DNA of 64,000 nucleotides from an uncultured Sphaerochaeta sp. (GCF_963677075.1 NZ_OY781873.1:248001-312000), one strand, 5' to 3'. Counted from the stretch's first letter, positions 51,741 to 61,833 are shown. Notes: a model not told the origin generated them from the sequence alone. Numbers and translations are program-made.

Positions 51741-52802
51741 TTACATCTGGGAAAGAGTTTTTCCGAGGTACTCCATATCTTCTGCTATATAGCGTTGGTC
51801 AATTTGGACACTCATCACATGATCATAAATCCACGAAGCATGCGGGAATCTTTCAGAATTGATCAACTGTGGTGGTTTTGGCCAATAGATTGTACTGCGT
51901 ATCCCATGATCCAACAAAAACTGCTGGGCACGATTTCTATCCTCGCTATACCAGCTGAAATGACTGGGACAGGTTTTGTCATCAAGATGAGGAAAGATTA
52001 CCTGACATTGGGATGATGGCTTATAATGCGTAATTACCGTCTCATAATTGGCTCTTCTATGCTGTATGAGGGTATTGAAATCCATGGTTTCGATGATTCT
52101 CCTAGAGAGTGAATCACTTCCATATACATCAAACATTTCCCTCAGTCTCATTTCTGTTTCCCAGAAAACATCACCGGCCAAGGCATCAAATGTTTGATCC
52201 CCTGTCCGTAATGCCTGTTCACGATATTGCATTGCCAGGTAACGCCCTTCAAGGTGTTTTTCGTCCGGCACCTTGCTCTTGAGAGAAAACACACCCTCTT
52301 TTTTGATCCCAACCCCACCACAGGCAACACCCATCCATTTACGGAGGCTCCCTGCCCAGTAATCGGCAAAAGGAGAATGCCCATCTCGGGAAAACACACT
52401 ATGGGTTGTATCCTGGAGAATCGTGACACCCTGCTCTTTGCACAACCCCAGGAACTGCTCATCATAGCGACTGAACCCATAATAGCCACAAAGATTCAAG
52501 ACCGTTACCCCCGCTAGGTCATCTTTCTTGAACAGGGGGGTTAACTCCTTGGCATCTACATCATAAAAACGAAGCGTATACCCTGCCTTTTCATAGCTAG
52601 CAAGCACAGTTTCACAAGTATAGGCAGGGACATACGCAATGTTGTTTTCATTTTTCGACTTCGCATCCAGCAGGCATGCATACAGGGCACACCGGCCAGA
52701 CATGAAATAGTGCAAATCAGATCCGATGTTTTTTAGAAACCCATTCCTCAAGGGGGAAGGAGATTCCAATGGGAACATGGATCCAAGACGAGGCGTAATC
52801 AT
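51741..52802 (-). CDS. DegT/DnrJ/EryC1-type PLP-dependent protein
   Basis: A 353-residue fold-type I PLP enzyme of the sugar-aminotransferase (DegT) class. The PLP-lysine is in AGSLRKWMGVACGGVG (about residue 154), with the phosphate/aspartate segment ILQDTTHSVFS before it. The N-terminal part begins at a short GSDLHYFMSGRCALYACLLDA with the family's small-residue loop. Members usually aminate a nucleotide-activated keto-sugar. Here it ends a peptide-uptake operon with no sugar-nucleotide genes, so the substrate is unclear. It overlaps the M42 peptidase gene by 1 bp. Confidence 0.8.
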   Translation of the reverse strand: MITPRLGSMFPLESPSPLRNGFLKNIGSDLHYFMSGRCALYACLLDAKSKNENNIAYVPAYTCETVLASYEKAGYTLRFYDVDAKELTPLFKKDDLAGVTVLNLCGYYGFSRYDEQFLGLCKEQGVTILQDTTHSVFSRDGHSPFADYWAGSLRKWMGVACGGVGIKKEGVFSLKSKVPDEKHLEGRYLAMQYREQALRTGDQTFDALAGDVFWETEMRLREMFDVYGSDSLSRRIIETMDFNTLIQHRRANYETVITHYKPSSQCQVIFPHLDDKTCPSHFSWYSEDRNRAQQFLLDHGIRSTIYWPKPPQLINSERFPHASWIYDHVMSVQIDQRYIAEDMEYLGKTLSQM

Positions 52803-53881
52803 CAGAACGACCTGATAACCTTTTCATCGAGACGTTGCAACAACTTACTAGCCAAAGCAACGGCCGCTTCCACATCGAATACAGAACTAATTCCATAATG
52901 AGTATGGGCATACCTAACCGGTACCCCGATTACAATGGAGGGGACTCCCCCGTTAGAAAGATGAATTGGCGCCCCATTGGTTGCCCCAGCGCCACGAACT
53001 GCTTCCTGAACAGGAATACCAAGCTCTTCGGCAAGATCAAGTGCATACCGTTGATACCGGGGGTTGGTTATCATCCTTGCATCGATGTGTCGCAGCATCG
53101 GACCTTTCTTCAGGCACGTTTGTGCCTGATACTCAGGAACTACCGTATCATCAGCCGGGCATCCCTCAAACACGATGGCAAGATCAGCACCAATTTGCTC
53201 AGTGCTTACAATACTGCCACGGGTACCGACTTCCTCCTGGCTTGAGAAATCCCCAACCAGGTTGACAGGCAGGGTCATGCCCTGCAGTGCTTTCATCGTC
53301 GCAAGTACACTCGCACACCCAATACGGCAGTCAAAGGCTTTGCCTATGAGCAAATCATGATTTGCATCATAAGTGCAAGTCACATCAGGTATTACGGGAG
53401 CCGCTATGCCGATACGATATTCCTTTACCACTTCCTCACTGCTTCTTGCCCCAACATCCAAGACCATCTTGGAAAGATCCAATGGAGCATTGCGCTCAGC
53501 TTCACTCATAAAGTGGGGGGGCTTGCTTGCAACGACTGCAGGCACATACTCCCCATCCTTGTTGAGGATGCGAACCATATGGGCAGGAACATTGGTAGGG
53601 ATCCACCCCCCAATGGGAATGAATTCCAACATCCCATCGGGACGTATGGCTTTCACCATAAACCCTACCTCATCAGTGTGGGCATTCAACTGCACCAAAG
53701 GCAGCCCTTCTTTGTTTTCAGAACGATAGAGATACAGATTTCGTAACCTATCTTCCTTGAATGTTCCAAGTGAACTGCCCTCATCCTTGATGACAGCAAG
53801 CACCTCGTCCTCAAATCCGCTGATACCATTTGCATCACTGATGCGCATGATACTTCGGATGAGGTCTTCTTTTTTCATCAT
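52802..53881 (-). CDS. M42 family metallopeptidase (glutamyl aminopeptidase-like)
   Basis: A 359-residue cytosolic aminopeptidase forming TET-type oligomers in the family. Metal ligands are visible in AHTDEVGF, in FDCRIG, in SSQEEVGTRGS with the catalytic Glu, and in YAHTHYGISS near the C-terminus. It finishes breakdown of peptides imported by the ABC system upstream. A 10-bp hairpin (53937-53959) separates it from the binding-protein gene. It is followed by the DegT-type gene, overlapping by 1 bp. Confidence 0.9.
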   Translation of the reverse strand: MMKKEDLIRSIMRISDANGISGFEDEVLAVIKDEGSSLGTFKEDRLRNLYLYRSENKEGLPLVQLNAHTDEVGFMVKAIRPDGMLEFIPIGGWIPTNVPAHMVRILNKDGEYVPAVVASKPPHFMSEAERNAPLDLSKMVLDVGARSSEEVVKEYRIGIAAPVIPDVTCTYDANHDLLIGKAFDCRIGCASVLATMKALQGMTLPVNLVGDFSSQEEVGTRGSIVSTEQIGADLAIVFEGCPADDTVVPEYQAQTCLKKGPMLRHIDARMITNPRYQRYALDLAEELGIPVQEAVRGAGATNGAPIHLSNGGVPSIVIGVPVRYAHTHYGISSVFDVEAAVALASKLLQRLDEKVIRSF

Positions 53882-53936
53882 GTATGACCTCTATAAACAA
53901 TTACCTCAATGATGCAACACAGATTGGAGAGGAGAT

Positions 53937-53959
53937 GGTCCACCAAACCTTGGTGGACC
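53937..53959 (-). terminator. Intercistronic hairpin after the peptide-binding-protein gene
   Basis: Perfect 10-bp stem GGTCCACCAA / TTGGTGGACC with a 3-nt loop and no T-run, 24 bp after the binding-protein stop. Likely stabilises the upstream transcript or causes partial termination, as at 29565-29597. Confidence 0.6.
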
Positions 53960-53982
53960 CCACCCCTGTGCGTTGGCAGCGA

Positions 53983-55515
53983 TTACTTTGCTACCTTCAC
54001 ACCTTCCAGCTTGTGATAGCCGATTGGATCAAGCACAAAGCCTTCCACTGCATTGTTTGTACCTGCGGTGATAGCGGTGTAGATAATCGGAGCATTGTTT
54101 GCAATCTCTTTCAGCTCAAGGGCCAGATTCTTGTATGCGTCAAGGCGTACATCCATATCAGCACTGGTTCTGCCAAGCTCAACAAGACGGTCAACTTCAG
54201 GATCAGCGATGAATGAGCGGTTTCCAGGAGCACCCTGCTGGGAGCTATGCTCGAGGGAGTAATAGGTATAGTCCGCATCCTTGGTGGAGGTAACCCAACC
54301 GAAGTAGCCCATGTCATGCTCACCGGCTGTTGAACGACTGATGAAGGTACCGAACTCCATGACCTCAACCTTCACGGTAATGCCGATCTCTCTGAGCATT
54401 TCCTGAATTGCCTGGCACATCTCAACACGGCTCTGGTTGTTGTTTACCCACAGAGAACACTCGAACCCATTGGGGTAGCCAGCTTCAGCGAGCAACTGTT
54501 TTGCTTTTTCAGGATTGTAGTCCCAAACCCCAGTGGAATAGTATCCGAATACTGCAGGGGCAATGATCTCATCGGCTGCTGCACCAGTACCACTGTTTAC
54601 CGTATCAACCAGGAGCTGACGGTCAATGGCCATGTTGATAGCCTGTCTCACCTTCTGGTTGTCAAATGGAGCCTTGCGCATATTGAACGAGATATAGAAA
54701 CAAGTCAGCGATGGGGCTTCAAGAAGCACCAGATCCTTGTTCTGCTCAATTCTCTTGAGATCTGATACGAGGATATCGTAGGAGATATCAAGCTCGCCGG
54801 TCTCAAGGGCAATGGTTCTCTGGGATGCTTCAGGGATGATCTTGAAGACCAAGTACTTGGTTTCGGGTTCACCCTTGTAGTAGTCAGCATATGCCTCCAA
54901 TTTGGCATTATCATTCTGAGCCCAAGAGACGAACTTATACGGTCCACTTCCAATCGGGCTGGTCTTCAATCCATCTGGATTTGCAGTTACATAATCCTTG
55001 GGGACGATACCTGCGAAGGGAACAGCAAGGTTACGCAAGGTCGGGCCATACGGTGCCTTTGTAGTGACCAATACCGTATAGTCATCCTCAATCTTTACTT
55101 CCTTGATGAAATCAACGATGTAGGAGACTGAACCACTGGCGATGGCTCGGTCAAGAGAGAATTTGACATCATCAGCCTTCAGATCTTCCCCATTGTGGAA
55201 CTTCAATCCCTTACGGATGAAGAAACGGTATTCAACGGGTGAAACAACTTCCCACTTCTCTGCAATCTGGGGAACCACTTCACCGGTTACAGGGTCAGTA
55301 TCAACCAAGGTATCAAAGATGTGGTTGGTAACCGCTACAGCTGGAGTCTCTTTTCCTATGTGTGGATCGAAAGAGGTAACATCCGCTCCCTGTCCGATGG
55401 TGATGGTGTCCTTGTAGCCACCGCCTTCTGCACTGTCACCGCGTTCGGAAGACCCTCCGGCGAACAGCGCAATACTGCTCAATAAAACCACTAGCACTGT
55501 CAGGATTTTTTTCAT
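53983..55515 (-). CDS. Peptide ABC transporter substrate-binding protein (family 5)
   Basis: A 510-residue periplasmic protein. Signal peptide MKKILTVLVVLLSSIALFAGG is followed by SSERGDSAEGG. The mature chain has TIGQGADVTSFDPHIGKETPA, FHNGEDLKADDVKFSLDRA, and the typical NMRKAPFDNQKVRQAINMAID block of the OppA/DppA family. It captures peptides for DppBC/OppDF. ATG 55515 is used; the ATG at 55521 is too close to the AGGAG site. 53 bp after oppF, same transcript. Confidence 0.92.
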   Translation of the reverse strand: MKKILTVLVVLLSSIALFAGGSSERGDSAEGGGYKDTITIGQGADVTSFDPHIGKETPAVAVTNHIFDTLVDTDPVTGEVVPQIAEKWEVVSPVEYRFFIRKGLKFHNGEDLKADDVKFSLDRAIASGSVSYIVDFIKEVKIEDDYTVLVTTKAPYGPTLRNLAVPFAGIVPKDYVTANPDGLKTSPIGSGPYKFVSWAQNDNAKLEAYADYYKGEPETKYLVFKIIPEASQRTIALETGELDISYDILVSDLKRIEQNKDLVLLEAPSLTCFYISFNMRKAPFDNQKVRQAINMAIDRQLLVDTVNSGTGAAADEIIAPAVFGYYSTGVWDYNPEKAKQLLAEAGYPNGFECSLWVNNNQSRVEMCQAIQEMLREIGITVKVEVMEFGTFISRSTAGEHDMGYFGWVTSTKDADYTYYSLEHSSQQGAPGNRSFIADPEVDRLVELGRTSADMDVRLDAYKNLALELKEIANNAPIIYTAITAGTNNAVEGFVLDPIGYHKLEGVKVAK

Positions 55516-55568
55516 GTTCATTCTCCTATTTGTCTCTATAGTTGTCCCCATACAGGGACACCCCAATC

Positions 55569-56522
55569 TCAAACCAAAACACAAGCTACAAAATGTCCTG
55601 GAGTTATCTCCCTAAGGGGAATATCGGCCTTGGTGCAGGCCTTAGTTGCAAACGGACATCGCTTTGCAAACCGACAACCAGGCAGTGGATCAATGGGACT
55701 GGTCAGCTCTCCCTTGAGCAGCACCCTGTCCACAGCATAATCAGGATCGGGAACAGGAATTGCTGAGAGCAATGCCCTGGTGTATGGGTGCATTGGATGG
55801 GAGAAGAGTTCTTTTGCTGGCGCTTTTTCCACCATCTGCCCCAAATACATGACAATGATGTCATTCGAGAGATGCTTCACGACCGAAAGGTCATGGGTGA
55901 TGAAGAGATAGGTCAATCCAAACTCATCCTGCAGGTCCTGCATCAAGTTCAGGATCTGAGCCTGAATCGATACATCAAGAGCAGAGACCGGCTCATCACA
56001 CACGACAAACTTCGGGTCCAAGGCCAAGACCCGGGCTATACCAATACGTTGCCTTCTCCCCCCATCCAGTTCATGCGGATAGCTGTTGATCAGTTTTGGG
56101 GAGAGTCCCACCAGATCCATCAGCTCGGTAACCCTTGCTCGCAACTGTGGACCCTGCTTGCGGGTAAAGATCTTCTGGATCAGCAGGCTTTCTGCAATCA
56201 TCTCACTGACTGTCATTCTTGGGTTCAGGGATGCAAATGGATCTTGGAAAATTATCTGCATATCACGTCTCAGCGCTTTCATGCTTTTGTTGCTGAGTGA
56301 GGTAATCTCCTGGTTCTCAAAATAGACATTACCCTCGGTAGGTTCATACAAACGCAGAATCGTCCTTCCCAAGGTTGACTTCCCACAGCCAGATTCACCA
56401 ACTACGCCGAGGGTTTCCCCTCTCTTCAGATCGAAGGAGATATCATCCACTGCATGCAAGGTACCGCCTGGGGTATCAAAATACTTTTTCAGATGTTCAA
56501 CGCGTAACAAGACATCATCCAT
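55569..56522 (-). CDS. Peptide ABC transporter ATP-binding protein (OppF-type)
   Basis: A 317-residue ATPase. Walker [11 protein letters not shown], signature [13 protein letters not shown] (variant of LSGGQ), Walker [13 protein letters not shown] and the H-loop THDLSVV are present, plus the OppF-type C-terminal extension with a cysteine cluster ([17 protein letters not shown]), a feature associated with an iron-sulfur site in some Opp ATPases. Overlaps the oppD stop by 8 bp. Confidence 0.92.
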   Translation of the reverse strand: MDDVLLRVEHLKKYFDTPGGTLHAVDDISFDLKRGETLGVVGESGCGKSTLGRTILRLYEPTEGNVYFENQEITSLSNKSMKALRRDMQIIFQDPFASLNPRMTVSEMIAESLLIQKIFTRKQGPQLRARVTELMDLVGLSPKLINSYPHELDGGRRQRIGIARVLALDPKFVVCDEPVSALDVSIQAQILNLMQDLQDEFGLTYLFITHDLSVVKHLSNDIIVMYLGQMVEKAPAKELFSHPMHPYTRALLSAIPVPDPDYAVDRVLLKGELTSPIDPLPGCRFAKRCPFATKACTKADIPLREITPGHFVACVLV

Positions 56523-57504
56523 TTCTCACCTCCGCTTCGGCCAAAATGCAACGGACCTGATGTGTTTCGCTCAGATGTGTAGGTTCAGGCATTGCTCGCT
56601 CACAGGCTTCAGTAACGAATCTGCAGCGGGGAGCAAATTTGCATCCAGGAGGCAGATCGGTTGGATCGGGCATCAGACCCTTGATGGGACTCAGGCGTTT
56701 TACATCCTTCGTAAGGGAAGGGATTGAGCCAAGCAATCCTTTCGTATAGGGATGTGTTGGTCGTTTGAAAATGTCATCGAGATTTCCCAGCTCAATGATC
56801 TGTCCGGCATACATAATGGCAACCCGGTCACAATTCTGGGCAACAACTCCCAGGTCATGCGTTATGAGCAGCATCGCAGTATTGAGCCGCTTCTTCAAAG
56901 CTGTAATCATATCCAATACTTGTGCCTGGATAGTCACATCAAGAGCGGTAGTCGGTTCATCAGCAATCAACAGGACAGGATTACACGCAAGTGCGATGGC
57001 GATGATCACCCGCTGCTTCATACCTCCAGAGAACTGATGAGGAAACTCATGGCTTCGCTCAGAAGGAATCCCAACCATTTCCAACATTGCATCAGCTTGC
57101 TGAACAATCTCCTCACGTTTGAGATCCCGGTTATGAACCTCAACAACTTCCTGGATTTGCTCCCCAACAGTCATGACTGGATTGAGGCTGGTCATGGGAT
57201 CCTGGAATATCATGGAGATGCGACTCCCGCGAATTGCACGCATCTTGCTCTCGTTCAGGGAGAGCAAATCCTGCCCTTCAAAATACACACTCCCCTGCTT
57301 AATCACTCCAGGAGGGGAAGGAACCAGGCGGAGAATCCCCCTTGCAAGGGTTGTCTTTCCCGCTCCAGTCTCTCCAACCAAGCCGAGGGTTTCCCCTCTC
57401 TTCATTGCAAGAGAAACCTCATTGAGTGCATGCACACTCCCTTCATCAGTTTCATAATGAATGGTGAGGTTTTCGATGGATAGTATATCTTCTGGATTCT
57501 GCAT
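56515..57504 (-). CDS. Peptide ABC transporter ATP-binding protein (OppD-type)
   Basis: A 329-residue ATPase with Walker [12 protein letters not shown], signature [12 protein letters not shown], Walker [13 protein letters not shown] and the H-loop THDLGVV. The C-terminal cysteine cluster [17 protein letters not shown] is also present. Forms a heterodimer with the OppF-type protein. Starts 8 bp after the stop of the DppC-type permease. Confidence 0.92.
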   Translation of the reverse strand: MQNPEDILSIENLTIHYETDEGSVHALNEVSLAMKRGETLGLVGETGAGKTTLARGILRLVPSPPGVIKQGSVYFEGQDLLSLNESKMRAIRGSRISMIFQDPMTSLNPVMTVGEQIQEVVEVHNRDLKREEIVQQADAMLEMVGIPSERSHEFPHQFSGGMKQRVIIAIALACNPVLLIADEPTTALDVTIQAQVLDMITALKKRLNTAMLLITHDLGVVAQNCDRVAIMYAGQIIELGNLDDIFKRPTHPYTKGLLGSIPSLTKDVKRLSPIKGLMPDPTDLPPGCKFAPRCRFVTEACERAMPEPTHLSETHQVRCILAEAEVRNG

Positions 57505-57512
57505 GATGTCTC

Positions 57513-58403
57513 CTAATTTTTCAGCCGAGGATCCAAGGCGTCCCTTAGTCCATCACCCATAACATTCAAGGACAGGATTGTGATCATGATTCCCAACCCT
57601 GGTATGACTGTGATATGCCAACCCTCGCGGATATACGCCCTGGCAGAAGAAAGCATCGACCCCCACTCGGGAGTTGGAGGCTGTATACCCAACCCCAAGA
57701 ATGAAAGCCCTGCTATGGAGAGGATTGCGCCGGCGACTCCAAGGGTAGCCTGGACGATCAGTGGGGCCATTGAATTGGGAAGGATGTACTTGAAAATAAT
57801 TCGTACATCGCTTGCTCCCATTGCTCTCGCTGCCTCAATGAACTCCTGATCCTTGATGGTCAATACTGAGGCACGTACTGTTCTGGCATAGGTGGGGACA
57901 TAGCTGATTGCAATTGCTATAAGCACATTGGTCAGGCTTGTGCCCAGTGCTGCTACAATCGCAGTAGCAAGAAGCATGGAGGGAATAGCCAGCAACACAT
58001 CCATGAAACGCATGATGATGTTATCGGAGATCTTTCCATAATAACCGGCCACCGCACCCAGCAAACCTCCGAGAATAGTAGAGAGCGCTATGGCAATCGT
58101 TCCCATGAAGAGCGAGTAACGGACTGCCCATACCATTCGCATGAATATATCACGCCCAAATTCGTCCAAACCAAAGATGTGCTCCCTGCTGGGTCCTTGC
58201 AGACGCATGCGCAGATTCTGTTTAATCACATAGTCATTGTAGATTGCCTTATCTGTGACCAAATCAATCACAATCGTGGAGAGTGCAATAACCACAAGCG
58301 TCAAGATGACGATCATACCGGTCAAGGCCAGTCGGTTCTTCTTGAACCGTCTCCATGTCTCTGCTGCAAGTGTTCGCTGTTTCTTTACCACCGGTTGTTT
58401 CAT
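57513..58403 (-). CDS. Peptide ABC transporter permease (DppC-type)
   Basis: A 296-residue six-helix permease; the EAA loop is EFIEAARAMGASDVRIIFKYILPN, and SFLGLGIQPPTPEWGSML is the DppC/OppC-type C-terminal stretch. Its start overlaps the DppB-type stop by 4 bp. Confidence 0.92.
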   Translation of the reverse strand: MKQPVVKKQRTLAAETWRRFKKNRLALTGMIVILTLVVIALSTIVIDLVTDKAIYNDYVIKQNLRMRLQGPSREHIFGLDEFGRDIFMRMVWAVRYSLFMGTIAIALSTILGGLLGAVAGYYGKISDNIIMRFMDVLLAIPSMLLATAIVAALGTSLTNVLIAIAISYVPTYARTVRASVLTIKDQEFIEAARAMGASDVRIIFKYILPNSMAPLIVQATLGVAGAILSIAGLSFLGLGIQPPTPEWGSMLSSARAYIREGWHITVIPGLGIMITILSLNVMGDGLRDALDPRLKN

Positions 58404-59377
58404 ACCACCACCCCTCGTCTTCTCTTGACAACCTTCTTGGAATACTGGCTCTTGATCCTCGGATCAAGGAACGCATAGAGAATATCGACCAAGAGGTTAA
58501 CAAACGAGAACATGACAGCCATGAAAATAACCGAGCCCAGTACCATGGGGATATCCTTACTGGTAATGGAATCAACCATAAGCCTCCCCAGTCCAGGCCA
58601 AGAGAAGATGGTTTCTGTGAGCATCGCCCCACCCAGTAATAGACCGAACTGCAGTCCTACAGCAGTTACGATTGGGATCAAGGCATTTTTCAACATATGC
58701 TTCTTGGTGATTTGTTTTTCCGTAATACCCTTTGCTCGAGCCGTCGAGATGTAATCCTGCCGGATTACCTCCAACATGGAAGAACGGGTCATGCGGACCA
58801 CCGTTGCTGCAGCTCCCGTGCCGAGGGTCAAGGCAGGAAGCACTAATGACCTTAACAGACCAATAAATCCTCTTCCCATGCCTTGAGAGGGCAGCCAGCC
58901 CAGTTTCAGTGCAAAGAGAAGGGAGAGCAGTAGACCTAGCCAGAAGTTAGGCATGGAAACCCCTACCAAGGAGAATACCATTGAGGTATTATCCATGACC
59001 GTATACTGCTTCTTAGCCGAGAGGATTCCGATGGGAATTCCAATGATCAGCGCAACCAAGATGCCGGATATTGCCAAGATGGCAGTATTGGGAAACTTGT
59101 CCCATACTTGGGAGGCCACCGATATCTGGTTTCGGTAACTCAACCCCAGATCCCCCTGAAACAGATTCCCCATATAGGTCGCATAGCGCACCAACAAGGG
59201 TTTGTCCAATCCCAACTCAACCCGTTTCATCTCCAACGCCTCGGCACTTGCCTGGTCTCCAAGGATGATGGCAGCAGGATCACCGGGGGTGAGGGACATG
59301 ATGAAGAATACGATGAAGGTTACCCCGAGCAATACAGGGATCATCATAATCAATCGTCGAATAATATACTTACCCAT
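58400..59377 (-). CDS. Peptide ABC transporter permease (DppB-type)
   Basis: A 325-residue six-helix permease starting MGKYIIRRLIMMIPVLLGVTFIVFF, the DppB/OppB hallmark. The EAA loop YISTARAKGITEKQITKKHMLKNAL is near residue 200 and the C-terminal DILYAFLDPRIK is typical. Follows the D-aminopeptidase gene by 27 bp. Confidence 0.93.
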   Translation of the reverse strand: MGKYIIRRLIMMIPVLLGVTFIVFFIMSLTPGDPAAIILGDQASAEALEMKRVELGLDKPLLVRYATYMGNLFQGDLGLSYRNQISVASQVWDKFPNTAILAISGILVALIIGIPIGILSAKKQYTVMDNTSMVFSLVGVSMPNFWLGLLLSLLFALKLGWLPSQGMGRGFIGLLRSLVLPALTLGTGAAATVVRMTRSSMLEVIRQDYISTARAKGITEKQITKKHMLKNALIPIVTAVGLQFGLLLGGAMLTETIFSWPGLGRLMVDSITSKDIPMVLGSVIFMAVMFSFVNLLVDILYAFLDPRIKSQYSKKVVKRRRGVVV

Positions 59378-59404
59378 ACAGACTCCAACTCCTAGGATTT
59401 CTCA

Positions 59405-60232
59405 TCAGGTAAACTGAGCAAATTTGCCACCAAGCATGGCTATAGTGAGAATCATATGGAACACATCATCATACTGTTCTGATGTGTACCGTACGGTCCG
59501 CCCACCGACTCTCTCGAGGCCAGGGACCACTGCAACTGCATCAGAGATGACCGTAGTGGCCAAATCCACTTCAAGTTCAACCGGACCATCAAACCGTTTC
59601 ACTTCAAAACTGTCCAACGGACGTTGCAGGAAGGCCTTAACTTGTTCTTCAAAGGTTCGTTTCACCAACTCAGGGCTGTACATTTTAGCAGTATAGCGAC
59701 CAAGTCCTTCCTTGGTCCGTACGAAGGGAATAGAGAGAAACTCTTTCAGTTCCGCTTCCAGAATATCATCACCACTGACTAATGCGATTGGTACACCATA
59801 GAGCCCTGCATAATATGCATTGATCTCTGTCTCCCCAACCACAGTGCCATTCAGCCTGATTTCATAAATGCAGGAAGAGGAGTAGGAGTGGTCCATCCCA
59901 CCCTTCTCTGTTCCGATGCTTGCATGGTAGCCAATGAGGAATACGGCATCAAAGCTCTCATCAAGACCCTCCATCATATAGGAATGACGAGGGTATCCCT
60001 TTATATGGGTGATTCGTTCGTCCCCGAAGGACCCATAGACCAAATTCTCCCCGCGGCTATGGGAGTCACAAATGCAAATTTCCTCTATTTCCGTACCTTG
60101 GAGCAATGTATCAATAACATACGTCAATTCCTGTTTGAGCAAGGAAGCACACCAAGCTTCCTTGGTGGTCATCTCGTTCCAAGAAGAAATCCCTTCAATA
60201 CCTTCCATATCTGTGGAGATAAAAACTTTCAT
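59405..60232 (-). CDS. M55 family D-aminopeptidase (DppA-like)
   Basis: A 275-residue zinc peptidase of the DppA fold. N-terminal KVFISTDMEGIEGISSW is the M55 signature (the Asp and Glu bind zinc); further ligands are in ICDSHSRGEN, YPRHSYMMEGLD and IGYHASIGTEKGGMDHSYS. DppA of B. subtilis forms a decamer and cleaves D-Ala-D-Ala and D-Ala-Gly-Gly. Located right before the permeases, so the operon may handle cell-wall-derived peptides containing D-amino acids. Overlaps the regulator stop by 4 bp. Confidence 0.9.
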   Translation of the reverse strand: MKVFISTDMEGIEGISSWNEMTTKEAWCASLLKQELTYVIDTLLQGTEIEEICICDSHSRGENLVYGSFGDERITHIKGYPRHSYMMEGLDESFDAVFLIGYHASIGTEKGGMDHSYSSSCIYEIRLNGTVVGETEINAYYAGLYGVPIALVSGDDILEAELKEFLSIPFVRTKEGLGRYTAKMYSPELVKRTFEEQVKAFLQRPLDSFEVKRFDGPVELEVDLATTVISDAVAVVPGLERVGGRTVRYTSEQYDDVFHMILTIAMLGGKFAQFT

Positions 60233-61098
60233 CGCAACACTTCCTTTTGTGATTTAAGCCACGCATATCCTTCCCGTTCCGTGGTTACAACCGCCTTCAT
60301 ATGGGAAATCAAATTTTCATCACTGCCAAGGAGCAGCATGTTTATGAATACCTGAATGACCGCTACCATGCCGACAAAGGAGTTGGTAAGCAATAAGGAG
60401 TTGTTTGCACTACAGGCCACTGAATCTGCAATTGGATAGATGGGACATGCTGCAGAATCGGTGAACAAATAGACCTTCACCTTTCTTGCATGTGCTGCAT
60501 TGGCTACCTGAAGTGCTTCAGGAGAGTAAGGAGGCATGGTCATGATAAAGAGGCAGTCAGAGCTGTTCATACTTGCAAGTCTTGCACTGTAGTCGCTGAT
60601 GGAACCAGTAATCGAGTGAACCTCCTTGATCTGCATGGAGACCAAGGCATATTCGAATATCTGCATGATATTCTTACTGACCCCAAAACCGCTCACAAAA
60701 ATGCGATCACTCTGGAGAACCCCCTGTACCATTCTTGACAGTGATTGAACACTCAGTCCCTTCAAGGTCTTGCTAAGGTTCTGTATTTCATTGTCAGCAA
60801 GCTTTTGCAGTTTCTTCTTGATCGGCAGAACATCAAGTTCATTCAATACCACGTTTGAGTCCGGCTTGAGTTTTGTTCTGAGCTCCTCTTGTACTGTCTC
60901 CTTGAACTGTTTGTAACCAGAAAAGCCAAGTGCTTGTGTATAGCGTACCAGGGAGGCGTTGCTGACTCCGATAATCTTGCTGAGCTCATTGACTGAGGTA
61001 AAACCAATGGAGTCATAGTTGTCGAGCATCCAGCGCCCCACTTCCTGAAACGAGGGAGACATGGATGACAAGGTCTCACGTATTCGTTCCTGTACCAT
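60229..61098 (-). CDS. RpiR/MurR-family transcriptional regulator
   Basis: A 289-residue regulator. N-terminal HTH_6 domain (about 1-77) with FTSVNELSKIIGVSNASLVRYTQALGFSGY; C-terminal SIS sugar-phosphate-binding domain (about 120-250) with VSGFGVSKNIMQIFEYAL and FIMTMPPYSPEALQVANAA. Such regulators sense sugar phosphates (MurR: N-acetylmuramic acid 6-phosphate). First gene of the peptide operon; ATG 61098 has GGGGGAGAG before it. An operator candidate lies at 61181-61214. Confidence 0.85.
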   Translation of the reverse strand: MVQERIRETLSSMSPSFQEVGRWMLDNYDSIGFTSVNELSKIIGVSNASLVRYTQALGFSGYKQFKETVQEELRTKLKPDSNVVLNELDVLPIKKKLQKLADNEIQNLSKTLKGLSVQSLSRMVQGVLQSDRIFVSGFGVSKNIMQIFEYALVSMQIKEVHSITGSISDYSARLASMNSSDCLFIMTMPPYSPEALQVANAAHARKVKVYLFTDSAACPIYPIADSVACSANNSLLLTNSFVGMVAVIQVFINMLLLGSDENLISHMKAVVTTEREGYAWLKSQKEVLR

Positions 61099-61180
61099 AT
61101 CTCTCTCCCCCTTTCCTGATGAATCACTAGGATGTAACAAATTCTACCTAATCCATAATTATATTAACAAATTTTACATC

Positions 61181-61214
61181 ATTATGCATCAAAAATTGTA
61201 TATTTTTGCATAAT
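61181..61214. promoter_or_regulatory. Inverted repeat upstream of the peptide operon
   Basis: ATTATGCA (61181-61188) and TGCATAAT (61207-61214), exact 8-bp arms with an 18-bp centre, in the AT-rich 61099-61315 gap. The position, 83-116 bp before the regulator start, suits self-regulation by the RpiR-type protein. Confidence 0.45.
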
Positions 61215-61315
61215 AGTATTTATTTTATTATTTTGTATATGTTTAGATTTTACTCTTTTGAGTTGATTTAGCAATAAAAATACAGATCTCTTGAGATTCT
61301 GCTCCCCTCATCCAC

Positions 61316-61741
61316 CTACTTATCACTGTTATCCAAGATGAACTGATGTGTGAATAAGATAGATTCAATGGTCAGGTTTTCACACAGGTGTGGAGGATCT
61401 TCCCCTGAAAATCCTCCAGGTCTTAGATCCCTGCAGAGAAGCGAGCCAAACCGATTGTGATAGTTTTCAGCAAAGGTATAGGCAAGACAGACAACATCCT
61501 TCTCATCCCAACCTCTCTCCAGAAAATATAGGCCCAAAAACATCACAGCACCTGAGACCAACCCACATTGATCCCCGTGGCCGCCACAACCATGCAAGGC
61601 AACAGCACTCTGGGTTGTCTGTGGTGCGATGTTTTGGTCGAGCAGTTTGGAAAGCACAAGAAGCATTGTCCTTGCACAGTTGGTATCTGATCCGTAGTAC
61701 AGTTCATGCACCATGGTGCTGATTGTGGAATAGGTATTCAT
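61316..61741 (-). CDS. C_GCAxxG_C_C family probable redox protein
   Basis: A 141-residue cytosolic protein of the C_GCAxxG_C_C family. Conserved cysteines appear in DTNCARTML, the HGCGGHGDQCGLVSGAVMFLGLYF core, and two later ones near LLCRDL and HLCENL. The function is unknown; the family is thought to be redox-active and is widespread in anaerobes. ATG 61741 is preferred with AGGAT upstream; the gene is isolated between the peptide operon and the MATE gene, which is divergent. Confidence 0.8.
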   Translation of the reverse strand: MNTYSTISTMVHELYYGSDTNCARTMLLVLSKLLDQNIAPQTTQSAVALHGCGGHGDQCGLVSGAVMFLGLYFLERGWDEKDVVCLAYTFAENYHNRFGSLLCRDLRPGGFSGEDPPHLCENLTIESILFTHQFILDNSDK

Positions 61742-61833
61742 ACGCACATCCTAGAATAGCACTGTTCACAAGGCAAGATGAGCTGTAGTTCTGCTTGCAA
61801 GAACTACAGGGATGAACTAGAGTACTAGGCCAT

